Shown one piece after another: positions 52,384 to 61,420 of a stretch of DNA of 64,000 bases. The translations under genes and the position numbers were made by a program. Position 1 is the first letter of the stretch, and each line of letters opens with the position of its first letter. The stretch is taken from positions 62,001 through 126,000 of the forward strand of contig NZ_FLLQ01000007.1 of assembly GCF_900088415.1 (NCBI RefSeq), given 5' to 3'. The DNA comes from Vibrio mediterranei (GTDB lineage: Bacteria; Pseudomonadota; Gammaproteobacteria; Enterobacterales; Vibrionaceae). Below the pieces are notes generated by a model. That model was given only the letters and a program-made list of their open reading frames with translations, was not told the origin of the DNA and did not search any database.

Positions 52384-52740
52384 ATGAAAATAAACGTTCA
52401 GACCCACCACGTTTCAATTGGCGAAGAGTCTCGTCAAGAGATTGAAAACAAATTTGACAAAGTATCAGCTCACTTTCCTCAGTTGATCAGCTGTGACATC
52501 ATTATCAAGAAAGAGCATGGCCAACACGAAGTGGAAATTTTCACCAATTATGAGGGTGTGAGAGTATCAGCTAAAGCCACCCACGATATTATGTACCCAG
52601 CCATTTCCGCAGCGTTGAAGAAGCTTGAAGCAGGTTTGCGAAACCGAAAAGGACAACTAAAAACTGACTTGCACGCCAAACCGACGAGCACCAAACCAGA
52701 GATCGCGTCAGACATCATTCAAGAAATGAAACTCACTTAG
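52384..52740 (+). CDS. HPF/RaiA family ribosome-hibernation-type protein
   Basis: A 118-residue protein: MKINVQTHHVSIGEESRQEIENKF, with the beta-alpha-beta-beta-beta-alpha HPF pattern (CDIIIKKEHGQHEVEIF, VSAKATHDIMYPAISAALKKLE). The start at 52384 follows GGAGAGG; the frame is open further upstream but without support. It binds the 30S decoding region to stabilise idle ribosomes. It is not beside rpoN, so it is a separate paralogue of the usual hpf. Confidence 0.85.
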   Translation: MKINVQTHHVSIGEESRQEIENKFDKVSAHFPQLISCDIIIKKEHGQHEVEIFTNYEGVRVSAKATHDIMYPAISAALKKLEAGLRNRKGQLKTDLHAKPTSTKPEIASDIIQEMKLT

Positions 52741-52761
52741 CCTACCCTTTAAATACAACCT

Positions 52762-52788
52762 AAAAAGCCGGCTCTTAGCCGGCTTTAA
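52762..52788 (+). terminator. Rho-independent terminator
   Basis: AAAGCCGGCT and AGCCGGCTTT stem with short loop, directly after the HPF-type gene. Confidence 0.9.
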
Positions 52789-53003
52789 CTCGAAAGCTTA
52801 TTGCAGTTCAATAACTTATCCATTCCTATTCATAAATTTTTACACTGACTTTTCTATTCTAAATATCTGCTTTATTGCCAACAATATCGAACCCAGCTCA
52901 GCATTTCTCTAAAGTTCGCTCCTTTCTGACCACAATGGCGCAAAATGACAAATTCAATAATGCGTTGTCATTACTATGTGCTTAACGCTTTAGGAGGCAC
53001 GAT

Positions 53004-53168
53004 ATGACATATAGAGAATTTCAACACACTGACACTTACAAACTGATGGTTGGCACAGGGGAGTTAATCTCATCTATTGCTTCCTTTCTTTTTACGCTAA
53101 TCACAGCGATAGCCAAAGCCGGAGTATGGCTTGCTAAAAAAACCTACTCATGGATCGCTAAGCGATAA
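53004..53168 (+). CDS. 54-residue small membrane protein upstream of mscS
   Basis: A short frame with a very good Shine-Dalgarno (GGAGG, 6 bp before the ATG): MTYREFQHTDTYKLMVGTGE, one hydrophobic segment (about 21-46), and a basic end TYSWIAKR. The gene is 29 bp upstream of the MscS-type gene and on the same strand. Could be a channel-associated peptide; unproven. Confidence 0.65.
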   Translation: MTYREFQHTDTYKLMVGTGELISSIASFLFTLITAIAKAGVWLAKKTYSWIAKR

Positions 53169-53197
53169 TCCAACATCAACTCAACCAGAGACAGCGA

Positions 53198-54871
53198 ATG
53201 AAAAGCAAATTAACTCTTGTTTTAGCATTGGCAATTGGATGTGCCTCTCCTGTTACGCTAGCCGAAGATAGACATGCCACATCTGTAGGTACTGCAAGCC
53301 CACTCTTCGCGCAAATGGATGCACTTCAACAGGACATAAATACATTACAAAAGCAGGCTGAACTTAACCGTTTCGAAGAGAGTATTATCGACAGAAAAAA
53401 CGACGCGTTGAGACAATCACTTGCGGAACAGTTGCAACATAAAAACCAAGTAGATGAGAACAAGCAGCTTGTTACACAACAAATTCACCTCTTACAAACA
53501 TTACTCGCGGCAAACGACCAAGACCTTAAACGACTTTCCGACGCATCCAAAATTGCGAGCGACACTGAAAAAGATACCGTTCAGTTTGCAATGCAAAAAC
53601 GTATTACCGCGATGGATGAGTATTATGCTGATCTGTCCACCACGTTATCTTGGGCCGCTGAATTAGGGGTAGACATTTCAAAAGCGGAAACTCAATTAGA
53701 GCAAGACTTACAGAAACGTGCTGACTTTTTATATAACTCTGTTCTTTTCTTAGATAGCCAACTAAGTGACATTAATGACCGACTTGCTTACGTACCAGAA
53801 GACGGTAAAGCAGGATTGCAAGAAGATGGGATCCGAATTTCTGGTCAGATTAATTTACTTATTCTTAGCTTAGAGTCCAGTATTACCCTGTTGGAAAACT
53901 ACGGTGTTGACACTACAGAGTATAAACAGCTGTTATTCACTGTAACGGGGGATATTAGCACGGACGTTCTCGATTTCAGCGTAATTGTCGGGCTCATGAA
54001 AGAGTGGTTAGGCGCATTTAAAGATTGGGCGATGGAGCATACTCCGTCACTAATTGTGAAGATATTCGTCTTTGGCGTCATACTCTGGTTGTCACGTTCG
54101 TTCGCTAAAATTGTTGGTAAGGCGGTTAGGAAGAGCGTTAGCCATTCAACAATGAAATTCAGTGTTTTGATGCAAGATTTCTTTGTTTCAATGGCACAAA
54201 AAGGAGTAACGGCTCTAGGGCTGCTTATAGCCTTATCACAGCTTGGTATAGAGTTAGGACCGCTATTGACTGGTTTTGGAGTGGCGGGTGTAATTATTGG
54301 TTTTGCATTACAAGATACCTTGTCTAACTTTGCGTCTGGCATGATGATACTCATCTATCGTCCTTTTGATGTAGGAGATCTGGTCAAGGTTGCCGGCATA
54401 TCAGGAACAGTGAGCCATATGAGCTTAGTATCAACGACCATACGGACTGTTGATAATCAAAGATTAGTCATTCCGAATAATAAGATTTGGGGCGATACTA
54501 TCAATAATATTACCGCAGAGAAAACTCGACGTGTTGATATGACCTTTGGTATTGGCTACGGCGACGATATAGATCAAGCGAAACAGGTCTTTTCTGACAT
54601 CTTGCAGCAGCACCCGAAAGTACTTAAATCTCCAGAGCCGATGATCTATGTACATACACTTAATGAAAGCTCTGTCGATTTTATTGTTCGACCGTGGGTA
54701 CGAACAGAAGACTATTGGGATGTATATTGGGAAGTGACCGAAGAGGTGAAGAAACAACTGGACCGCAATGGGATCAGTATTCCTTTCCCACAAAGAGACG
54801 TTCACGTATATCAACATGACCTCGCTCAAAACACAACACTAGACCTGGTCACTCAAGTCGCAAGCAAATAA
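53198..54871 (+). CDS. MscS-family mechanosensitive channel, second paralogue
   Basis: A 557-residue protein with the same build as the one at 15960-17651: signal peptide, long coiled-coil periplasmic region (about 25-265), membrane helices, pore motif GFGVAGVIIGFALQDTLSNFASGM, and cytoplasmic beta domain (HMSLVSTTIRTVDNQR, PNNKIWGDTINNITAE). The C-terminal third is strikingly alike in both (SSVDFIVRPWVRTEDYWDVYW vs SSVDFIVRPWVKTDDYWDVYW). It probably arose by duplication within the lineage. Confidence 0.9.
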   Translation: MKSKLTLVLALAIGCASPVTLAEDRHATSVGTASPLFAQMDALQQDINTLQKQAELNRFEESIIDRKNDALRQSLAEQLQHKNQVDENKQLVTQQIHLLQTLLAANDQDLKRLSDASKIASDTEKDTVQFAMQKRITAMDEYYADLSTTLSWAAELGVDISKAETQLEQDLQKRADFLYNSVLFLDSQLSDINDRLAYVPEDGKAGLQEDGIRISGQINLLILSLESSITLLENYGVDTTEYKQLLFTVTGDISTDVLDFSVIVGLMKEWLGAFKDWAMEHTPSLIVKIFVFGVILWLSRSFAKIVGKAVRKSVSHSTMKFSVLMQDFFVSMAQKGVTALGLLIALSQLGIELGPLLTGFGVAGVIIGFALQDTLSNFASGMMILIYRPFDVGDLVKVAGISGTVSHMSLVSTTIRTVDNQRLVIPNNKIWGDTINNITAEKTRRVDMTFGIGYGDDIDQAKQVFSDILQQHPKVLKSPEPMIYVHTLNESSVDFIVRPWVRTEDYWDVYWEVTEEVKKQLDRNGISIPFPQRDVHVYQHDLAQNTTLDLVTQVASK

Positions 54872-54876
54872 CCACC

Positions 54877-54905
54877 AATGCGAACTTCACCCGAAGTTCG
54901 CATTA
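54877..54905 (+). terminator. Rho-independent terminator
   Basis: TGCGAACTTC and GAAGTTCGCA pair over ACCC, followed by TTAGTTTTAG. Confidence 0.85.
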
Positions 54906-55063
54906 GTTTTAGTTATGGAAAATCAAAATATTTATCGTGACTGTCATCACACTTTTCTATTGATTGATTCTATTTCAAACTCTAATATCTGCGCCCTACC
55001 GCCCATAGTGGCGAATTTGAACAACAAAAAGCACGAACCACGCAGAGACGAGACAGAAACGAA

Positions 55064-56272
55064 ATGGCATCTAAATATCCATTAGCAAAGCTGACCTTTT
55101 TAATCGCAATTTTGACAGCCGTTGGCCAAATGACGCAGACAATGTATGTACCGTCAATTGGGCAAATGGCGCTAGAGTTCCGCGTTAATCCAGCGATGCT
55201 CCAGGCAGTAATGGCGTGCTATTTGATTCCTTATGGTTTGTCTCAGTTCATCTACGGCCCACTGTCTGATCGATTAGGTCGCAAGCCAATTATTATCGTT
55301 GGCCTTGTTATCTATCTAATCGGAGCGCTTATAAGCTTGTTCGCACATTCTTTTGAACTCTTTCTACTGGGCAGCTTCATTCAAGGTGCGGGAATTGGTA
55401 GCGGCGGCGCAATGTCACGAACTCTTTCTCGAGACTGCTTTTCAGGCGAAGAACTACACAGAGCCAACAGCATCATTAGCATGTGCGTAATTTTTTCGCC
55501 ATTGCTCGCGCCCGTGCTTGGTGGTGTGTTAACTGAAACTATGGGTTGGCGCTCTAGCTACCTTTTTTTGACTCTGTTTGCCGTAGCAGTTGTCATAGTT
55601 ATGGCTTCTAAATTGGTCGAAACTCTTCCAGTTGAGAGACGTAGCCAAAGTTCGGCGATGGATAACTACCGATTTGTGCTTTCTGACAAGCGTTTTCAGG
55701 GCTATGTCATTTGCTTAGTTGCTACCTTTGCAGGCGTTGCCGTGTTTGAAGCCGCTGCTGGTGTGTTGTTTGGTGGTGTTTTAAAGCTTTCGGCACTGAT
55801 GGTAAGCATCCTGTTTGTATTACCAATTCCAGGTTATTTACTTGGTGCTGGGTTCTCTTCCATTATCGCAAAACGGCATGGTAACAACGCAGCATTTAAG
55901 TTTGGTTTGGTTTCGATACTTGTAGGCTCAGCGGTCGTCCTTGTGCCTGGGTTACAAGGCTCGACCGACGCTTGGACACTTACTATCGGCTCTACGGTTT
56001 ACTTTCTTGGCGCAGGTGTTTTGTTCCCTGCAGCGACTACAGGTGCCTTAACCCCTTTCCCAAACCACGCGGGAACAGGTGGTGCTGTGTTAGGAGGTAT
56101 GCAAAATCTCGGTGCCGGTTTAGCAACCTTAGGCGCATCTGTTATACCTGCTACTAGCCAGCTACCACTGGGCGTAATCATGTTGATCATGGCGTTGTTA
56201 GCTATGTGGGGTTTGCATATCGCCAAGCGCGACAATGGTCCAGATAACGCCGACGATGCGGTAATGGTTTAA
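55064..56272 (+). CDS. emrD: EmrD-like multidrug transporter (MFS)
   Basis: A 402-residue MFS exporter with 12 helices: FLIAILTAVGQMTQTMYVPSIGQMA start and the MFS motif YGPLSDRLGRKPIIIVGL after helix 2. The pattern matches EmrD, which exports uncouplers and detergents by proton exchange. Confidence 0.88.
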   Translation: MASKYPLAKLTFLIAILTAVGQMTQTMYVPSIGQMALEFRVNPAMLQAVMACYLIPYGLSQFIYGPLSDRLGRKPIIIVGLVIYLIGALISLFAHSFELFLLGSFIQGAGIGSGGAMSRTLSRDCFSGEELHRANSIISMCVIFSPLLAPVLGGVLTETMGWRSSYLFLTLFAVAVVIVMASKLVETLPVERRSQSSAMDNYRFVLSDKRFQGYVICLVATFAGVAVFEAAAGVLFGGVLKLSALMVSILFVLPIPGYLLGAGFSSIIAKRHGNNAAFKFGLVSILVGSAVVLVPGLQGSTDAWTLTIGSTVYFLGAGVLFPAATTGALTPFPNHAGTGGAVLGGMQNLGAGLATLGASVIPATSQLPLGVIMLIMALLAMWGLHIAKRDNGPDNADDAVMV

Positions 56273-56286
56273 ATTAGAAAAGAAAC

Positions 56287-56318
56287 AAAGGCTACCTCAG
56301 TCTTAGGTAGCCTTTTTA
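56287..56318 (+). terminator. emrD terminator
   Basis: AAGGCTACCT and AGGTAGCCTT stem followed by TTT. Confidence 0.9.
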
Positions 56319-56533
56319 AGATCCTTCGTCCGTCGCTTTGCCCCTCATAAGAACACTTACTCAAACTTCAACTTTCTTATAATCATGCGCTATTCATTCA
56401 AGGAGCAACACGCCCTTCTCAGTTTTCGAAAATAAACCAGCTTTTATTTTTAATTCAGCCAGTTAACGTTGTATTCTTCATATCTATTATTAAACTATGT
56501 CTGTACCTCTGATTCACCCCAAGGAAGGAGTTA

Positions 56534-58624
56534 TTGGAGTTGAAACTTAAATGTGTGCTCACTTTTAAAACCATGCTCACTCGCATGGTTGTTTTGATCG
56601 TTTTACTAGGAACCACGCACACAACTCTAGCTCAGTCGGATACCTATATTGTCGCGGCTCATGAACGAGACTTTATCGCTCGTTTTATTTTTTCTACTAT
56701 TGAAAAACAATCCAATATCTCTTTTCAGTACGCAGACTATCCTATATTTGGTGAGCGATTAGATGCAGTTGAAGACGGTAAAATAGACTTTGTCGCTAAT
56801 ATAACCTATACCAAGAGTCGAGCTTCACGATTCATCTTCTCTGAGCCCATCAACATTGAACCAACCTATTTATTTAACAGAGGTGGCGAGTCGTTTGATG
56901 AAATGCATGTCATTGGAACAACAATGGGAACGGCGTTTAACGACATAATTCAGAGATACTATCCCGACAAACGTGTATTGGGGTTCAATGACAATGGCGT
57001 TGCATTTGAGAGCTTATTGGCAGGTAATATAGATGGCTATATTGGCACTTTCCTACAATTAGAGAGCTTTTTATCTGCGGGGTTTAAAGCAACATCGATC
57101 AATGACCAAGTCTCCATTCCACCTGTATCGATTATTACCAACAAGCAAGAAAATAAACCACTATTAGCGGCTTTTAGTGACATTATTGCAAAAGACTCTG
57201 TTCAAAAAGAAATCCGTCGTTACATCGACAGTTACATTACCGAAATTGCTATTAAACAACTGAGACACAAAGTTAAATCCAGTGGCTTAGACCTCGACTC
57301 TGTTATTGAGATTTATCTTAACCCTCGCCCACCGTATGTGTTTTCAGGAGCGAATGGACAACCAGAGGGCATTTCTGTTGAGTTTGCAAAGCAAATTTGC
57401 AAACTCAACCAACTAAAATGCCGAATGGTCTACGACCCTACTGAATCGTGGTCAGTATCTTTGCAAAAGCTCACCTTGGGTGAACGTGACGTGACGACCC
57501 CTATTGCTGACATAAAACACCGTCAGCGTATACTTAACTTCAGCCGTCCCTACGCGTCTATTCATGGTGCCATCGCCAAGCGCATAGGTTATAAAGAGGA
57601 AGTCTACCGACATATTTCCGAACTGTTCGCGGAAAAAGTCGGCGTAGTGGAAAACGATGTGTTTGCCTCCATCACTCGCCGTTCATTGCCCAATAAAACT
57701 CTGGTTTACTACGGTGATACTAAAAAGCTCATTAACGGACTTACTACCGGGGAAGTCGATTACGCTATTACCAGTCAAGTCACGTTAGACACACTATTAT
57801 ACGAACACAATATAACCAACGTGACTCAAGACCGTTACTTTCGTCCTTTTTATCAATCTGAGTTGAGTTTTGGGTTTCCTAAAACTGAACGTGGCGAGTT
57901 TCTCGCTCAGTTGTTTAATAGAACCTTAGACTTTATCGACGCCAACTCAATCAACCGCCGTTATCAGCCACCAGCAAACTGGCGTGAACTGAATGAAAAA
58001 GAGAGTGACAAACGTCGATTAAATATCATCAATACACTGTTAGCGCTGCTAGTGCTAGTGACCTTTTTCTTCGGTTACATCACCAATCATCGTGCCAATC
58101 ATGATGCACTGACTAAACTTAAAAATCGTCATGCTTTAAACCGTATCCGTAAACAGGCTCTAGAAAAAGGCCACGGACTCATTTACATCGACCTTAATCG
58201 CTTTAAACACATTAACGACACTTATGGTCATACGGTCGGTGACCAAGTATTACGTTGCTACGCCAAACGTTTGAAAGAAACCATTGATGGTCAAATTTAC
58301 CGGTTCGGTGGTGACGAGTTCGTTGCTATCACAGAATTCGACCCTAATGAACTCAGAACAATATTAGACCAACTAGAAAGCTATCCGTTTATAGTGCGCG
58401 GCTCCGGGGTTGTATTAACGCTGTATGCCTCTGTTGGAGTCTTCTTACCAGACACTAGTGAGTTGAGTATCAAGCAGTTACTTATCTATACAGACTTCGC
58501 TATGTATGAAGCCAAGCGCAATGACAAGGTTCGTAGTGTCATTATTGATGAAACCAAACTCAGAGATCTTGCTATCGTTCATGACCCCAAAAAACGCTCA
58601 CATCGTGATGTTCCCAAAGGATAA
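56534..58624 (+). CDS. Diguanylate cyclase with two periplasmic solute-binding-like domains
   Basis: A 696-residue membrane signalling protein. Signal peptide/first helix near residues 15-33, then two SBP_bac_3-like periplasmic domains (about 35-230 and 255-485), one membrane helix (about 500-518), then a GGDEF domain (about 530-690). The active-site motif RFGGDEF is complete (590-596). The I-site that would read RxxD has ETID, without the Arg. It probably senses an amino-acid-like ligand and makes cyclic di-GMP. Start TTG at 56534 with AAGGAG 3 bp upstream; other starts at 56540, 56555 and 56573 are possible. Confidence 0.85.
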   Translation: MELKLKCVLTFKTMLTRMVVLIVLLGTTHTTLAQSDTYIVAAHERDFIARFIFSTIEKQSNISFQYADYPIFGERLDAVEDGKIDFVANITYTKSRASRFIFSEPINIEPTYLFNRGGESFDEMHVIGTTMGTAFNDIIQRYYPDKRVLGFNDNGVAFESLLAGNIDGYIGTFLQLESFLSAGFKATSINDQVSIPPVSIITNKQENKPLLAAFSDIIAKDSVQKEIRRYIDSYITEIAIKQLRHKVKSSGLDLDSVIEIYLNPRPPYVFSGANGQPEGISVEFAKQICKLNQLKCRMVYDPTESWSVSLQKLTLGERDVTTPIADIKHRQRILNFSRPYASIHGAIAKRIGYKEEVYRHISELFAEKVGVVENDVFASITRRSLPNKTLVYYGDTKKLINGLTTGEVDYAITSQVTLDTLLYEHNITNVTQDRYFRPFYQSELSFGFPKTERGEFLAQLFNRTLDFIDANSINRRYQPPANWRELNEKESDKRRLNIINTLLALLVLVTFFFGYITNHRANHDALTKLKNRHALNRIRKQALEKGHGLIYIDLNRFKHINDTYGHTVGDQVLRCYAKRLKETIDGQIYRFGGDEFVAITEFDPNELRTILDQLESYPFIVRGSGVVLTLYASVGVFLPDTSELSIKQLLIYTDFAMYEAKRNDKVRSVIIDETKLRDLAIVHDPKKRSHRDVPKG

Positions 58625-58803
58625 GTAAAACTTCTTAACTTTTATTCCAACATGCTTCTTAGAAAAGGCTCAAACACCTCAAAAAACACAATTGCTAACA
58701 GAAAACTTAACTCATAACCCTCTGATTTGAAGCAATTTATGACACCTATCTCGAGATTACGAATATAATAGTTTTAGTGAACTAAACAATAACAGGAGAC
58801 TTT

Positions 58804-59352
58804 ATGACTGCAAAACAAAATGCTAGCCAATTCGTGTCCATTATCTCCACCATACTTGTCATCGGACTCGCTATCTATCTTGGTACACTAGTGAAATCTG
58901 TTGATACGATAGAAGAGAAGCTTAGCCACCAGGCACAACAAATAGAAAGAACTTCTCTAAAAGTAACCAATGGCAGTCTTGGTGATACCGCGCGTTCCTA
59001 TGTTCCTGTCTATTCACATATTTATACCGATGGTGGTAAAGCCGTATTGCTGGAAAGCACCTTAGTCGTGCGTAACACTGACCCTAACTCAAGTATTAAT
59101 ATCCATAGCATCAATTACTATGACACCAACGGCCAACTTATTCGTCAGTTTGTCTCAGAAGGCTACAAACTTGAGGCAATGTCCAGTTCTGAATACTTGG
59201 TTGAGAAGCGTGAAGTCAGTGGAGGTGCTGGGGCCAATTTCTTAATCGAATGGTCAAATCCAAACCAAGCGTCAGCCCCTATTTTTGAAGCGGTCATGAT
59301 TGGCTCTGGCCATGGAAAGGATATTTCATTCACTAGTCGAGCACCGCTATAA
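58804..59352 (+). CDS. DUF3124 membrane-anchored protein
   Basis: A 182-residue protein: N-terminal membrane helix (about 8-28), short coiled coil (SVDTIEEKLSHQAQQIERT), and a periplasmic domain with AVLLESTLVVRNTDPNSSINI and YYDTNGQLIRQFV, the DUF3124 pattern. Function unknown. AGGAG is 7 bp before the ATG. Confidence 0.8.
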   Translation: MTAKQNASQFVSIISTILVIGLAIYLGTLVKSVDTIEEKLSHQAQQIERTSLKVTNGSLGDTARSYVPVYSHIYTDGGKAVLLESTLVVRNTDPNSSINIHSINYYDTNGQLIRQFVSEGYKLEAMSSSEYLVEKREVSGGAGANFLIEWSNPNQASAPIFEAVMIGSGHGKDISFTSRAPL

Positions 59353-59353
59353 A

Positions 59354-59385
59354 AAAACACCCCGCATAATGCGGGGTGTTTTCTT
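59354..59385. terminator. Bidirectional terminator
   Basis: ACACCCCGC and GCGGGGTGT stem with A-run before and T-run after; between the DUF3124 gene and the convergent TRAP gene. Confidence 0.92.
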
Positions 59386-59403
59386 TCAATCTAACCACTG
59401 TAG

Positions 59404-60486
59404 TTAGTTGGCCTGTTCGTTTAGGTAAGCTTGAAGTGAGATGTTCGTCCATTCACGCATCTTCACTAGATAATTAGCTTGTGAATCAAGAATCTCTTTC
59501 GCCAGCTTATCGTTAGCCGCCTGCTGCTGAAGCAGTTCTTCATTTGCTGCTTTTAGAGCATTGATCACTTCTGGTGGGAAAGAACGGACTTTAATATTCG
59601 GATACTCTGAACTCATCTTAGACCAACTGTTCGCATTCTCATGCAAAGCTTGGGTGTACATATCAAACGCGGCAACGCGGAATGAGGTTTCTAAGATGAT
59701 TTGTAGATCAGCTGGCAGAGACTCCCACACTTTCTTGTTGACTAAGAATTGTGTTTCAGAGCCTGGTTCATGCCATGCTGTGTAGTAATAAGGTGCGATT
59801 TTTTGAAAACCCATTCGTAGATCAAAGGCAGGTCCTACCCATTCTAATGCGTCAATTGTTCCTCGCTCTAATGAGGTATACAGTTCGCCCGGCGCGATGT
59901 TGGTTGGTTTCGCGCCAACTTTCGCTAACACCTCACCAGCAAAGCCAGGGATACGCATCTTCAAACCTTGCAGATCCTCAACGGTGTTGATCTCTTTTTT
60001 AAACCAACCACCCATTTGTATGTCTGAGTTTCCGCCAGGGAACGACAACAAATTATGAGGTGAATAGACTTGCTGCATGAGCTCTAGACCCCCACCATGA
60101 TAGAACCACGAATACTGCTCCATCGTTGTCATACCAAATGGCATCGATGAGAAATACAGCGTATTAGGTACCTTACCTTTCCAGTAGTATGAACTTGAGT
60201 GACCAAGGTCATATTGACCCGACTTAACCATATCAAACACACCTAAAGGTGCTTTGTGTTTGTTGGCTGAGTCGATTCGAATGATCAAGCGTCCATTCGA
60301 CATTTCTTTGGCTAACTTCGCCATATTCTTACTCGCATCACCCAGAATTGGCGTATTAGGCCCCCAGGTTTCTGCCAGTTTTAAGCGGTAAACTTTATCG
60401 TCAGCTTGCACTTGAAAGGTTGCCACAGCAGTGAGAGATGCAATGACGATAGTACTCAGTCGACGAATGGTTTTTTTGAATTCCAT
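59404..60486 (-). CDS. TRAP transporter substrate-binding protein (DctP family)
   Basis: A 360-residue periplasmic binding protein: signal peptide ending at VQADD (about 29), FDMVKSGQYDLGHSSSYYWKG, LKMRIPGFAGEVLAKVGAKPTNIAPGELYTSLERGTIDALEW (the P-A-P-E and ligand-Arg motifs). TRAP proteins bind organic acids. Neither the small nor the large membrane subunit (DctQ, DctM) is next to it, so it is an orphan within the window. Confidence 0.9.
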   Translation of the reverse strand: MEFKKTIRRLSTIVIASLTAVATFQVQADDKVYRLKLAETWGPNTPILGDASKNMAKLAKEMSNGRLIIRIDSANKHKAPLGVFDMVKSGQYDLGHSSSYYWKGKVPNTLYFSSMPFGMTTMEQYSWFYHGGGLELMQQVYSPHNLLSFPGGNSDIQMGGWFKKEINTVEDLQGLKMRIPGFAGEVLAKVGAKPTNIAPGELYTSLERGTIDALEWVGPAFDLRMGFQKIAPYYYTAWHEPGSETQFLVNKKVWESLPADLQIILETSFRVAAFDMYTQALHENANSWSKMSSEYPNIKVRSFPPEVINALKAANEELLQQQAANDKLAKEILDSQANYLVKMREWTNISLQAYLNEQAN

Positions 60487-60768
60487 TTCTTAGATTCCTA
60501 TGTACGTTATTGGATAGCTCAACAACAATGGATGTAAACATTGTGTATGTCAAAGTGTTATGATTTAGGTAACTTTGGCTTTAGTGGTCAATGCGTCTAA
60601 TATTTAACCATATATCCATATTTTATCCTTCACGTTACCTAACGACTCTATTTAACTCCAACCTTTCTCTAGCCCAAAATATTCCATTCTGTTTAACAAA
60701 TTGATAGTTCTGTCACGAAATCTCTGATATTAATAGCTAAATTGTTAAATATTCTAAAAAGCATCACT

Positions 60769-61389
60769 ATGGACTGGGCAACGCTCTCAATATTCATCCC
60801 CACTTTTTTCTTTGTTTCCATTACGCCAGGTATGTGCATGACACTGGCTCTTACAATGGGTATGAGTATTGGCTACCGACGTACGCTGTGGATGATGGTC
60901 GGTGAGTTGCTCGGTGTTGCCGCCGTCTCTCTTGCCGCTCTCTTAGGTATCGCTGCCGTCATGTTGAAATACCCAGAAGTATTCACTGTCTTTAAAGCCG
61001 TAGGCGCGACTTATCTGTTCTACCTTGGTATCCAAATGTGGCGTTCACGCGGCAAACTAGCCATCACTTCTGACGTTGAACAACAAACCGAGCACAAAGA
61101 TTGGGATCTAGTCGTTCAAGGCTTTGTTACCGCTATTGCCAATCCCAAAGGTTGGGCATTTATGATTTCGCTGCTTCCCCCATTTATCGACCAGTCAAAG
61201 CCAATGTTTGGACAAGTATCGATCATGCTCGGAATTATTTTGGTCAGTGAGTTTGTTTGTATGACTATCTACGCGACTGGCGGAAAAGGATTGAAACGAA
61301 CATTGGGTAATGCAAACAACGTACGGACCATGAACCGGATTGCGGGAACACTCATGTGTGGCGTTGGGGTTTGGTTGTTTATTGGATAA
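60769..61389 (+). CDS. LysE family translocator (RhtB type)
   Basis: A 206-residue, six-helix exporter: FIPTFFFVSITPGMCMTLALTMGMSIGYRR, the usual LysE/RhtB start, and GFVTAIANPKGWAFMISLLP. I chose ATG 60769; a TTG at 60742 would extend it by nine residues. Exports amino acids or homoserine lactone-like compounds. Confidence 0.87.
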   Translation: MDWATLSIFIPTFFFVSITPGMCMTLALTMGMSIGYRRTLWMMVGELLGVAAVSLAALLGIAAVMLKYPEVFTVFKAVGATYLFYLGIQMWRSRGKLAITSDVEQQTEHKDWDLVVQGFVTAIANPKGWAFMISLLPPFIDQSKPMFGQVSIMLGIILVSEFVCMTIYATGGKGLKRTLGNANNVRTMNRIAGTLMCGVGVWLFIG

Positions 61390-61390
61390 A

Positions 61391-61420
61391 AATGGGCTCC
61401 GATTTGGAGCCCTTTATTTT
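61391..61420. terminator. Rho-independent terminator
   Basis: GGGCTCC and GGAGCCC stem followed by TTTATTTT; lies at the end of the LysE gene and just beyond the convergent gene's stop. Confidence 0.85.
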
